Origin: Bacteroidales bacterium
GTDB taxonomy: Bacteria; Bacteroidota; Bacteroidia; Bacteroidales; VadinHA17
Assembly: GCA_016928075.1 (NCBI GenBank)
Contig: JAFGLJ010000031.1
Span: 1-38,238, forward strand
Direction: 5' to 3'
Length of the DNA: 38,238 bases
Shown piece by piece: positions 1 through 6,455 of this stretch. Each line of letters opens with the position of its first letter. The stretch's first letter is position 1. The translations under genes were made by a program, and so were the position numbers. The notes below the pieces were generated by a model. The model had not been told where the DNA came from and searched no databases. It saw nothing but the letters and a program-made list of their open reading frames with translations.

Positions 1-39
1 CCTTCACCTTCACCTTAGCCTCAATTTTGAATTTCAACA

Positions 40-84
40 GCCCCGAAACATCGGGGCGTTAAACAGCTCATGCTAAGCATGAGC
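40..84. other. Two tandem hairpins in the leader region
   Basis: Two perfect stem-loops lie back to back. The first has 7-bp arms GCCCCGA/TCGGGGC (40-46 and 51-57) around AACA. The second has 8-bp arms GCTCATGC/GCATGAGC (66-73 and 77-84) around TAA, and it can be lengthened by the flanking GTTAAAC/GTTCAAC with one mismatch. A T-rich stretch with a run of six T follows at about 101-106. They could end transcription of a gene to the left of the window or be copies of a dispersed intergenic element. I cannot tell which. Confidence 0.55.
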
Positions 85-116
85 GTTCAACCTTTTCAAC
101 TTTTTTGTCCTCCTCA

Positions 117-148
117 CTTGCATATTATTCTACAAAATCATATCTTTG
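117..148 (+). promoter_or_regulatory. Predicted Bacteroidota promoter for the S24 regulator
   Basis: CTTG (117-120) and TATCTTTG (141-148) are separated by 20 bp, matching the Bacteroidota sigma-70-type pattern of TTG near -33 and TAnnTTTG near -7. Transcription would start about 35-40 bases before the ATG at 193. TTGACTAG...TTGTGACTA direct repeats between the -7 box and the start codon could be an operator for the encoded regulator, but that is only inference. Confidence 0.6.
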
Positions 149-192
149 ACTAGAAATTAATCAAAATTGTGACTATAATATAATCAATAATT

Positions 193-1017
193 ATGAATTT
201 TGCAAAAAATATCAAGTTTCTTCGTAAGAGAAAGGGCAGGACCCAGGATGATGTTGCATCAGCACTGGGATTAAAACGATCCACATTGAGCGGTTATGAA
301 AATAATGTCGCTGAACCAGGTATTGAAGTACTTATAGCTTTTTCCAGGTACTTTGAGATCGCTATTGATACACTCCTGAAAATGGACCTCAGCAGATTGC
401 CCGAAAGCCAGCTGGGTCAGCTGGAAAGAGGATTTGACGCGTACCTGAGCGGGAGTAGTATGAGAGTGTTGGCTACTACTGTGGATGAAGAAAACAGGGA
501 AAACATAGAACTTGTACCCGAAAAGGCAAAGGCAGGTTACATGACAGGCTATGCCGATCCCGAGTTTATAAGTGAACTGCCTGTATTTAAACTTCCTTTT
601 CTTTCTTCAAACCGTAAATACAGGACTTTCCAGCTTAAAGGGGATTCCATGCTACCCATACCTGATGGATCATGGGTAACAGGTGAATACGTCCAGGACT
701 GGTTTGATATATCTGATGGTAAAGCATATATAATCTTCACCATGGATGATGGTATTATGTTCAAGATAGTTGAAAACAGGATCAAGAATGAAGGTAAATT
801 AATACTTTATTCACTTAATCCTATTTATGATCCGTTTACAGTAAGGATCAGCGAAGTGAAGGAAGTTTGGAAATTCGTGAACTACATAAGTTCCGAGCTG
901 CCTGAACCTGTTTTACCTGAAAAAGAATTGATCAATACCGTGGCAAGAATGAAGCATGATCTTGATTTGCTCAAGCAGAAAAATGCTGAATTATCCGAAG
1001 ATCCAGCTGCCACCTGA
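193..1017 (+). CDS. XRE-family HTH / peptidase S24 (LexA/CI-like) transcriptional regulator
   Basis: DNA-binding regulator of 274 residues. Residues about 4-60 form a Cro/CI-type helix-turn-helix (TQDDVASALGLKRSTLSGYE is the HTH core). Residues about 130-230 form an S24/LexA-type domain: Ser152 in GDSM is the expected nucleophile and Lys191 in MFKIV the expected general base, so a Ser/Lys dyad appears present. The classic Ala-Gly cleavage site is not obvious in the linker, although AKAGY at 112-116 is a candidate, so self-cleavage is unproven. The C-terminal 35 residues look like a short coiled coil (VARMKHDLDLLKQK). Its own promoter lies at 117-148. Its 3' end overlaps the convergent MobB-like gene by 27 bp. 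No phage genes are nearby, so it is probably a host stress or general regulator rather than a prophage repressor. Confidence 0.85.
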   Translation: MNFAKNIKFLRKRKGRTQDDVASALGLKRSTLSGYENNVAEPGIEVLIAFSRYFEIAIDTLLKMDLSRLPESQLGQLERGFDAYLSGSSMRVLATTVDEENRENIELVPEKAKAGYMTGYADPEFISELPVFKLPFLSSNRKYRTFQLKGDSMLPIPDGSWVTGEYVQDWFDISDGKAYIIFTMDDGIMFKIVENRIKNEGKLILYSLNPIYDPFTVRISEVKEVWKFVNYISSELPEPVLPEKELINTVARMKHDLDLLKQKNAELSEDPAAT

Positions 1018-1524
1018 GAAATCAAGATCATCAATATTCACTTTCTCCGTCAGGGGATGGTAAATATAATCTGCTTTGGATAACATACCTGCTATATCTT
1101 TTTTATACTTAACTTGCTTGTTATCAGTTATAAATATCACTCCCGGCTTAATGTATTTTATAAGTGAAGGTGATTCGCATATAACAGGTATATCCTCCGG
1201 TATAGTGCTTGCTACCAACCTGAATGCATGCAGTACATTTTTGTCATATGCCTGTATATAGTAAGCGGCTGCCGCACCGGAGTTAAGCATCCTGGTAGTG
1301 TCCTTGCTTCCTCTCCTGGAAGTTTCAAGATATATATTGAAATTATCATTTATATGCCAGTTAATCAGTCCTTCGGTGGGTTCATGGAAATGTGAACTGA
1401 TCTTGATGGCAATGGGTTCTAAATGCCGGAATTTTTCAATTATAAGGCATGCAAGTGTGGTCTTGCCACTTTCCCTGCCAGTGCCTGCTATGACTATTAA
1501 GTTATGGAACCGTTCCTTTTTCAT
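991..1524 (-). CDS. MobB-like P-loop NTPase
   Basis: Protein of 177 residues with an N-terminal Walker A motif GTGRESGKTT (residues 14-23) directly after a hydrophobic beta strand, as in MobB (molybdopterin-guanine dinucleotide biosynthesis adaptor) and related SIMIBI-type P-loop proteins. The segment AIKISSHFH (about 39-47) and GSKDTTRMLNSGAAAAYY (about 72-89) resemble the MobB stretches that hold a conserved Lys/His and the D-T-x-R...AGA motif. MobB binds GTP and assists the late steps of molybdenum cofactor assembly; here no other cofactor gene is in view, so the exact role is uncertain. The last 27 bp overlap the end of the S24 regulator on the other strand. A weak -7-like box (TATCTTCG on the minus strand, 1538-1545) lies upstream. 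Confidence 0.6.
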   Translation of the reverse strand: MKKERFHNLIVIAGTGRESGKTTLACLIIEKFRHLEPIAIKISSHFHEPTEGLINWHINDNFNIYLETSRRGSKDTTRMLNSGAAAAYYIQAYDKNVLHAFRLVASTIPEDIPVICESPSLIKYIKPGVIFITDNKQVKYKKDIAGMLSKADYIYHPLTEKVNIDDLDFSGGSWIFG

Positions 1525-1574
1525 TATTATTTATATACGAAGATAAATATTTTTGTGCTCAACGTTTAATATTA

Positions 1575-1602
1575 GAGCAGGGAGCAGGGAGCAGGGAGCA
1601 AG
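1575..1602. repeat. Tandem heptamer repeat GAGCAGG
   Basis: Three exact copies of GAGCAGG (1575-1581, 1582-1588, 1589-1595) and a fourth with one change (GAGCAAG, 1596-1602), followed by a G run. It is a short low-complexity intergenic array with no visible coding role. Confidence 0.85.
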
Positions 1603-1721
1603 GGGGGGTGAATAACGAATGTCGAATGAAGAATATCGCAGATAATCCGAAGAAGCCAATATCTGATTCTTAATTCATTGCCCCCATTATTGCTCGCTCC
1701 CACCAGCCACAATTACCGGCC

Positions 1722-1773
1722 GTCCCGAAAAAGTTCTGCTTTTTCGAGGATCCTCGAATCAGAGATTCGGGAC
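1722..1773. repeat. Nested multi-hairpin (cloverleaf-like) intergenic element
   Basis: All 52 bases can be placed in or between perfect pairings. Outer arms GTCCC (1722-1726) and GGGAC (1769-1773) enclose hairpin GAAAAAG/CTTTTTC (1727-1733 and 1739-1745, loop TTCTG), the palindrome GAGGATCCTC (1746-1755) and hairpin GAATC/GATTC (1756-1760 and 1764-1768, loop AGA). It lacks tRNA landmarks such as a GTTCGA T-loop in the right place. It looks like a mobile palindromic (REP/BIME-like) element or a structured transcript segment. The neighbouring 1774-1830 stretch is also GC-rich with repeated CTCG/CGGG words. Confidence 0.6.
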
Positions 1774-1890
1774 CCGCGAGCTCACAGCACTCGCCCCAGA
1801 GAACTCGGGGACTCGCACTGCTCGGGTTCATTATTACAAACATTTATAAAATCAGTATTTAGACCCATTTACTGATCTGTTTGAAAAGTC

Positions 1891-1898
1891 TAAATTTG
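1891..1898 (+). promoter_or_regulatory. Predicted -7 element before the hemolysin III gene
   Basis: TAAATTTG matches TAnnTTTG exactly and lies 20 bp before the ATG at 1918, implying a very short leader. A good -33 TTG at 19-21 bp spacing is not seen; a TTTG at 1880-1883 is too close. Confidence 0.4.
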
Positions 1899-1917
1899 CA
1901 TCAATAAAAAAAGGTAT

Positions 1918-2586
1918 ATGTCTGAACTGATTGGAAGGTTTACAAAACAGGAAGAAACAGCAAACTGGTTGTCTCATTTCACCGGAGCTATACTGGCAAG
2001 TGCCGGGCTGACTTTAATGATAGTAGCCTCAGCCCTGAAAGGAAATGCATGGCATGTTGTCAGCACAACCATATTCGGATCAACCATGGTAATGTTGTAT
2101 TTTTCATCTGCAGTTGCTCACGGATTACCAGCAGGAAAGCTCAAACAAATATTTTTTGTAATTGACCAGGCAGCAATATTCCTTCTGATAGCAGGCACTT
2201 ATACACCTCTGGCCCTTGTTGCATTACATGGTCCCATCGGATGGGTATTGTTTGGCCTGCAGTGGGCAATGGCCATAACGGGAATAATAATGATGGTAGT
2301 TAAACCAAATCGAGTGGAGTCAGGGGCCCGGATGATTGATATAATTATTTATGCAGTAATGGGCTGGATGTTGCTAATTGCACTTATTCCATTGATAAAA
2401 TCCCTGCCTTTGATGGGCCTGCTATGGATATTCATAGGTGGAGCATGTTATACTTTCGGAATAATTTTTTACCGGAAAGCTAAATTCAAGCATGCGCACC
2501 TGGTATGGCATCTCATGGTCCTTGCCGGGAGCATATCACATTTCTTCACGATATTTTTCTATGTCATCCCGATTGGTGTCAGGTAA
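1918..2586 (+). CDS. Hemolysin III / AdipoR-like (CREST family) membrane protein
   Basis: Integral membrane protein of 222 residues with about seven hydrophobic helices and family motifs in the right order: EETANWLSHFTGA near the N terminus (E13, N16, S19-H20), SSAVAH in helix 2 (S64 and H68), the IDQAAIF...GTYTP segment (D83), and HLVWH with SISHFF in the last helix (H194, H198, H208). The Ser/His/Asp/His-His pattern is that of the alkaline-ceramidase/PAQR/hemolysin III superfamily, which is thought to hold a zinc ion in the membrane. The bacterial role is poorly defined; some members affect membrane lipid homeostasis. Length is normal for the family. It ends 6 bp from the end of the convergent lipoprotein gene and has its own likely promoter, so it seems monocistronic. 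Confidence 0.9.
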   Translation: MSELIGRFTKQEETANWLSHFTGAILASAGLTLMIVASALKGNAWHVVSTTIFGSTMVMLYFSSAVAHGLPAGKLKQIFFVIDQAAIFLLIAGTYTPLALVALHGPIGWVLFGLQWAMAITGIIMMVVKPNRVESGARMIDIIIYAVMGWMLLIALIPLIKSLPLMGLLWIFIGGACYTFGIIFYRKAKFKHAHLVWHLMVLAGSISHFFTIFFYVIPIGVR

Positions 2587-2592
2587 GATTAT

Positions 2593-3408
2593 TTATAATA
2601 CAGGACATTCAATATCAGCTAGATTTGCATCCCAGCAATGCCAGTCGGTGTCCTGGAAATAATCCTCATTCCTCACCCTTCCAGCTTTGGTTATCATATC
2701 CCATTGGATATCAATAGTTTCAGCTGAAAGATCAATGGTATACCATGCATTATAATCAAGAGAGGGATCTTTTCCCAATGTTATGGAGCTGCCTGTTTCG
2801 CCCTGTCCTGGTTCAACATAAACATAGGTTAATGAGGAAGTATTTTCCTCGTAATTTTTTGTCCAGTCCACTTCAATTATTTTCACAGGGCTGGCCGGAT
2901 TTTTATAGACATTCCAGGATGCTGATGTGTGGTCATAACGCACTATCCCGTCAAACCATTTGAATCCGGCTGTGGGGCTTGATTCTTCAGCTACCACCAT
3001 TTCCATGGAAAACTCTTCGTTATTCAGCCTTTTAGCGGTTAATGTCGCAATGTAATCCTCCTGATCAAATGTGAAGTTATATTTCCATTCCCATGTATTA
3101 TCTCCGAGATAACTGGCATCCTGACTCAGGAGAGATCCATAAGCTGCAGCAGGAAGTGCCAGGCTACCAGCAGATATTGTACTCCAGAAAGCTACATTGA
3201 GAAAGGAATAAACAAAATTATTATAGGTGGTACCTTTTTGATCGGGACGCGAATCAAAATCTGAAAAGTCCATTATAAGACTTTCCTTTGGTGGCAGTTC
3301 AGGCTCTTCTCCCGGTTTATCTTTCTTCTTACAGGAGGTATTAAACATTATCATTGATATAACCAGCAGAAAAACAATTGGTTTGGAAATTACTGAATAC
3401 TTTTTCAT
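2593..3408 (-). CDS. Hypothetical lipoprotein
   Basis: Protein of 271 residues with a signal peptide and lipobox NTSC (predicted lipid-modified Cys26), followed by a Lys/Pro/Glu-rich linker (KKKDKPGEEPELPPKE). The rest, about 45-271, is rich in Trp, Tyr, Ser, Thr and Asp with alternating strand-like segments (for example WEWKYNFTFDQEDY and FSMEMVVAEE), which suggests a beta-rich extracytoplasmic domain. I recognise no catalytic motif and assign no function. It should be anchored in the periplasmic or surface face of a membrane. It stands alone on the minus strand, converging on the hemolysin III gene; 122 bp separate it from the YtfJ-like gene upstream, and no clear promoter is seen. Confidence 0.8.
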   Translation of the reverse strand: MKKYSVISKPIVFLLVISMIMFNTSCKKKDKPGEEPELPPKESLIMDFSDFDSRPDQKGTTYNNFVYSFLNVAFWSTISAGSLALPAAAYGSLLSQDASYLGDNTWEWKYNFTFDQEDYIATLTAKRLNNEEFSMEMVVAEESSPTAGFKWFDGIVRYDHTSASWNVYKNPASPVKIIEVDWTKNYEENTSSLTYVYVEPGQGETGSSITLGKDPSLDYNAWYTIDLSAETIDIQWDMITKAGRVRNEDYFQDTDWHCWDANLADIECPVL

Positions 3409-3530
3409 AATTATAAATTCAGGGTTCAGTTTATTTGTTTAGTACGAAAATGATATGATATTATTACACCCATAATAACTTATCGGAGTCAATATTTATT
3501 GCGCATACATGGATAAAACACAGGATAAGC

Positions 3531-4067
3531 CTATTCTTTTGTAAGTTGTATTATTAGTTGGATTATGTCCTCCACTTCATCATCAGGCACTCGACCCTTG
3601 TACAAAGCCCTGCAAATCCGGTCTTTGTCGGCAATTACTATTGTATAACTGTCCATCGGCGTATCCCATTTATCATGTAGCACTCCTTCGGTGTCAAACA
3701 GGATGGTGGTGCCATATTTCTTTTCTTTTCTTTTTGCTATCATTTTGATGATTCCGTTAGGTTTCCAGGTAGATTTCGAATCCACTATACCAAACCCCTT
3801 GAAATATTCCTTGTCGATCCTCATGTCAACATCAGTAGCCTTATCAACCTCTTCATTGAAGTGTTCGTTCAGGTCTTCTTCATCCGGGTCAACATAGTTA
3901 ATCTGTAAAACCTTACCTTTCCATGTGTCCATTGAGTGTGGGGTTCCATTGGCATCAGGCAATACCCATTCAGGTACTTTCTTGCCAACCTCAAGTTTTG
4001 CAGTCTGGGAATGAACCGTCATCAGTGTGAATGATAACAATACTGAAATAAGAATAAGCTTCTTCAT
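3531..4067 (-). CDS. YtfJ-like periplasmic protein (thioredoxin-like fold)
   Basis: The start is placed at the ATG at 4067 because a normal Sec signal peptide begins there (MKKLILISVLLSFTLMTVHS, cleaved before QT); 81 bp of open frame upstream adds only a non-signal leader. The mature part of the 178-residue precursor resembles E. coli YtfJ as I remember it: GKKVPEW...SMDTWKGKVLQINYV, a central IVDSKSTWKPNG region, then TTILFDTEGVLHDKW and YTIVIADKDRICRALYKGRVPDDEVEDII. This is a thioredoxin-like layout without a CxxC motif, so thiol redox activity is not expected. YtfJ is uncharacterised. A minus-strand box TATCTTGG (4094-4101), one base from TAnnTTTG, may be its -7 element. Confidence 0.75.
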   Translation of the reverse strand: MKKLILISVLLSFTLMTVHSQTAKLEVGKKVPEWVLPDANGTPHSMDTWKGKVLQINYVDPDEEDLNEHFNEEVDKATDVDMRIDKEYFKGFGIVDSKSTWKPNGIIKMIAKRKEKKYGTTILFDTEGVLHDKWDTPMDSYTIVIADKDRICRALYKGRVPDDEVEDIIQLIIQLTKE

Positions 4068-4223
4068 AGCATTGATTTTTAAAATTAAACATGCCAAGAT
4101 AAACAAATTTTCAAAATTGTTGAACCGAACAGGATGAGTTTGCTGCAAGCAAGCGAATCCAGTGAGCTCGGCAGAGCCAATTGTTAAATTGTGTAATTCT
4201 TGAAGTGTTTTAATAACTTATTC

Positions 4224-4255
4224 ATTGAGCATTTTCTAATTTGTATCTATCTTTA
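4224..4255 (+). promoter_or_regulatory. Predicted promoter for the secreted beta-lactamase-fold hydrolase
   Basis: ATTG (4224-4227), a 20-bp spacer and TATCTTTA (4248-4255, one base off TAnnTTTG) fit the Bacteroidota promoter pattern. A transcript starting near 4262 would have a leader of about 40 bases made almost entirely of the 9-bp repeats that precede the ATG at 4301. This supports 4301 as the start rather than the earlier in-frame TTG at 4241. Confidence 0.5.
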
Positions 4256-4295
4256 GAACCTTATCAACTATATGAACTTTATCAACCTTATCAAC
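4251..4295 (+). repeat. Array of five 9-bp repeats ending in AAC
   Basis: Five consecutive 9-mers: CTTTAGAAC, CTTATCAAC, TATATGAAC, TTTATCAAC, CTTATCAAC (4251-4295), followed by TAATC and the ATG. Copies share the consensus nTTATCAAC. The array sits in the predicted 5' leader. Related but shorter arrays occur at 85-100 and 21167-21194, and an 8-bp version at 6422-6445. Confidence 0.8.
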
Positions 4296-4300
4296 TAATC

Positions 4301-5464
4301 ATGAAAACACTCAAGCTGACACGTCCTGGTTTAATAATACTTATAGGATTCTTCCTGACAATCGTTGTTCATGGGCAATCAGTATATTATCCTGAAAAAG
4401 ATAACTGGGTGCATAAGAATCCTGCAGAAATGGGATTCGATGCTGAAAAGCTTCAGGAGGCAGTTAAATTTGCCCTTGATAATGAATACTCAGGTGACCG
4501 TGACCTCAGGGTGGCCATTATAAGGTCTTTTGGTTATGAACCCGGAATGGAAATAGTGGGGCCCACAAAAAAGAGAGGCGGTCCTGCAGGCATTATATTG
4601 AAAGATGGTTATATAATATCTGAATGGGGTGACATAAGCAGGGTCGATATGACATTCAGCGTTACAAAAAGTTATCTTTCAACAATTGTTGGTCTTGCCT
4701 TTGATGATGGACTGATAAACTCTGTGGACGATAAGCTTTATAAATACGTTTGGGACGGAACTTTTGATGGTGATCATAATATGAAAATCAGCTGGAACCA
4801 CTTGCTGAATCAGTCATCCGATTGGTCGGGACAGTTGTTCGGAATGTATGACTGGGCCGACAGGCCTTCCGGGAGAGAGGAACTGGATGACTGGAGATAC
4901 CGTGAATTGCATGAACCCGGTACTTACTTCAAATACAACGATGTCAGGGTTAATCTTCTTGCTTACTCGGCACTGCAGGTATGGCGTAAACCGCTTCCAC
5001 AGGTTCTTAAACAGAGGATAATGGATCCTATAGGAGCCTCATCCACCTGGCGATGGTATGGCTATTCCAGCTCATGGGTAGACGTAGATGGATTGAAAGT
5101 GCAATCGGTAAGCGGGGGAGGACATTCAGGAGGAGGGCTCTTTATCAGCACTCTTGATCATGCCAGGTTTGGGCTATTGTTCATGAGAAACGGGGAATGG
5201 AAAGGACAGCAGCTTATTTCCGGACAGTGGGTTGAAATGGCCACGGAATCATCGCCCGCAAACCCATCTTATGGTTACATGTGGTGGCTTAACAGGGGCG
5301 CAAGGGTGATGGAAAAAGTACCGGAATCAGTTTTCTATGCATCAGGTTTCGGAGGCAATTATATTGTAATTGACAGGGATAATAATCTGGTTATGGTAAC
5401 CAGGTGGCTCGAACCGTCAAAACTGGGAGATTTTTTGCAACTAGTCTATAATTCAATTAATTAG
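4301..5464 (+). CDS. Secreted beta-lactamase-fold serine hydrolase (class C family)
   Basis: Start chosen at 4301, where a signal peptide begins (hydrophobic stretch LIILIGFFLTIVV, likely cut after HGQ); the upstream in-frame stretch only translates the leader repeats. The 387-residue precursor carries the serine beta-lactamase/penicillin-binding-protein fold: SVTK (Ser120, Lys123) is the nucleophile and general base, FKYNDVRVN (about 210-218) occupies the YxN region, and GHSGGG (about 274-279) is the third motif. Such exported class C-like proteins are peptidases or esterases more often than true beta-lactamases, so substrate is unknown. It should act in the periplasm. It leads a same-strand run with the aldolase, aminotransferase and M16 peptidase genes, 61 bp before the aldolase. 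Confidence 0.85.
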   Translation: MKTLKLTRPGLIILIGFFLTIVVHGQSVYYPEKDNWVHKNPAEMGFDAEKLQEAVKFALDNEYSGDRDLRVAIIRSFGYEPGMEIVGPTKKRGGPAGIILKDGYIISEWGDISRVDMTFSVTKSYLSTIVGLAFDDGLINSVDDKLYKYVWDGTFDGDHNMKISWNHLLNQSSDWSGQLFGMYDWADRPSGREELDDWRYRELHEPGTYFKYNDVRVNLLAYSALQVWRKPLPQVLKQRIMDPIGASSTWRWYGYSSSWVDVDGLKVQSVSGGGHSGGGLFISTLDHARFGLLFMRNGEWKGQQLISGQWVEMATESSPANPSYGYMWWLNRGARVMEKVPESVFYASGFGGNYIVIDRDNNLVMVTRWLEPSKLGDFLQLVYNSIN

Positions 5465-5525
5465 TTTGGTAAAAAGAAGAAATATGATTAACAGGAATTA
5501 TATATTAAATAAATAAACTTAACAA

Positions 5526-6413
5526 ATGATTAAACTAAACGGAATATACCCTCCGCTGCCTACTTCCTTCAGAAATGACGAAGAACTGGAACCCGGGAAA
5601 ATCGCAGAGAACATAAATATACTCTTTGGCTATGAACTGGCAGGAATACTGATACTTGGCTCCAACGGGGAAATGGTAATGCTGAGTAATGAAGAGAAGA
5701 AAAGAGTCTTTGATGCTGGCAGGAAAGCAATTCCGACGGGAAAAATCATGATTGCAGGCACAGGAGCCCAGTCAACTCGTGAGACAATATATCTTTCATC
5801 AATGGCTTCTGACAGCGGTGCTGATGCTGTGCTGGTTCTCAATCCTGCCTATTACAAAGGTCAGATGAACAGTGATGCCCTGGTACAATTTTACCATGAT
5901 GTGGCAGAACGCTCCCCGGCCCCGGTAATAATCTATAATATGCCCGCTAATTCAGGTCTCGACCTGGATGCAGATACTATCATTAAAGCGTCTGAGCATC
6001 ACAATATAATCGGAATCAAAGATTCAGGGGGGAATCTGGTTAAAATGGCCACCATAATAAAAAATGCAAAATCAGGATTCCAGGTACTTGCAGGTTCAGC
6101 CAGTTTCTTGCTTCCCGCTCTCAGCATAGGCGCTGTAGGGGGAATACTTGCACTTGCCAATATTGCACCGGGATTATGCCTTGATATCTATAATTCATTT
6201 AATGAGGGTAATACAGAGAGCGCAAAGAAATACCAGCTTGCTGCAGTGGAACTAAACACAGCCGTAACAAGGCAGTGGGGAGTGCCGGCCCTGAAAGCAG
6301 CTATGGACTACCTGGGTATGTATGGCGGACCGGTGCGGAAACCCTTATTACCAATCACCAGTCCAATTTATAGACAGCTGGTTGAACTTATCGATAGAAC
6401 GCTTAAAAAATGA
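5526..6413 (+). CDS. DapA/NAL-family aldolase, probable 4-hydroxy-2-oxoglutarate aldolase
   Basis: Cytoplasmic TIM-barrel class I aldolase of 295 residues. Lys165 in GIKDSGG is the Schiff-base lysine and Tyr137 in YNMP the proton-relay tyrosine. The loop that reads GTTGE in dihydrodipicolinate synthase is GSNGE here (45-49), and the Arg that binds the second carboxylate in DapA (after YNVP) is replaced by Asn/Ser (MPANSGLDLD). Both features, plus GIYPP (6-10), NPAYYKG (106-112), FQVLAGSA and the C-terminal AVTRQWGVPALK and YGGP, match what I remember of mammalian HOGA1, which splits 4-hydroxy-2-oxoglutarate into pyruvate and glyoxylate. The next gene is a glyoxylate aminotransferase homologue, 42 bp downstream, which fits that product. 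Other 2-oxo acid aldol substrates remain possible. Confidence 0.8.
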   Translation: MIKLNGIYPPLPTSFRNDEELEPGKIAENINILFGYELAGILILGSNGEMVMLSNEEKKRVFDAGRKAIPTGKIMIAGTGAQSTRETIYLSSMASDSGADAVLVLNPAYYKGQMNSDALVQFYHDVAERSPAPVIIYNMPANSGLDLDADTIIKASEHHNIIGIKDSGGNLVKMATIIKNAKSGFQVLAGSASFLLPALSIGAVGGILALANIAPGLCLDIYNSFNEGNTESAKKYQLAAVELNTAVTRQWGVPALKAAMDYLGMYGGPVRKPLLPITSPIYRQLVELIDRTLKK

Positions 6414-6421
6414 CACTTCAA

Positions 6422-6445
6422 CGATTTAACAATTCAACAATTCAA
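6422..6445 (+). repeat. Short 8-bp tandem repeat before the aminotransferase
   Basis: CGATTTAA followed by two exact copies of CAATTCAA (6430-6437, 6438-6445), continuing into CTTCTTGATT and the ATG at 6456. The spacing and the AATTCAAC wording resemble the leader repeats at 4251-4295 and 21167-21194. Confidence 0.65.
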
Positions 6446-6455
6446 CTTCTTGATT

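Larger units (their letters stand above)
1525..1917. other. Gene-free, repeat-rich intergenic region
   Basis: This 393-bp gap holds no convincing gene. From left to right it contains a 7-bp tandem repeat (1575-1602), a GAAT-rich stretch (about 1610-1680), a cluster of perfect hairpins (1722-1773), a CTCG/CGGG-rich tail (about 1774-1830) and the promoter of the hemolysin III gene near 1891. An open frame at 1678-1875 runs through the hairpins and is judged spurious. Confidence 0.6.

Noticed and set aside
193..1017. Prophage repressor
   Set aside because: The S24 domain fits, but no integrase, phage structural gene or attachment site is present in the window.
1722..1773. tRNA gene, because of the cloverleaf-like pairing
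   Set aside because: Too short, no TTCGA T-loop in position, no D-loop GG, and the central arm is a self-palindrome without an anticodon loop.
1678..1875. Open frame of 65 codons on the + strand
   Set aside because: It runs through the hairpin and repeat cluster, has repeat-derived Ser/Arg-rich composition and no start signal; judged an accidental frame.
4241..4300. N-terminal extension of the first beta-lactamase-fold protein
   Set aside because: It only translates the 9-bp leader repeats, starts with TTG inside the predicted promoter, and would bury the signal peptide.
4301..5464. Antibiotic-resistance beta-lactamase
   Set aside because: The fold motifs are shared with peptidases and esterases; context gives no support for drug resistance, so a general hydrolase call is safer.
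5526..6413. Lysine-pathway DapA
   Set aside because: GSNGE replaces GTTGE and the carboxylate-binding Arg is missing; no lysine or DAP genes are near.
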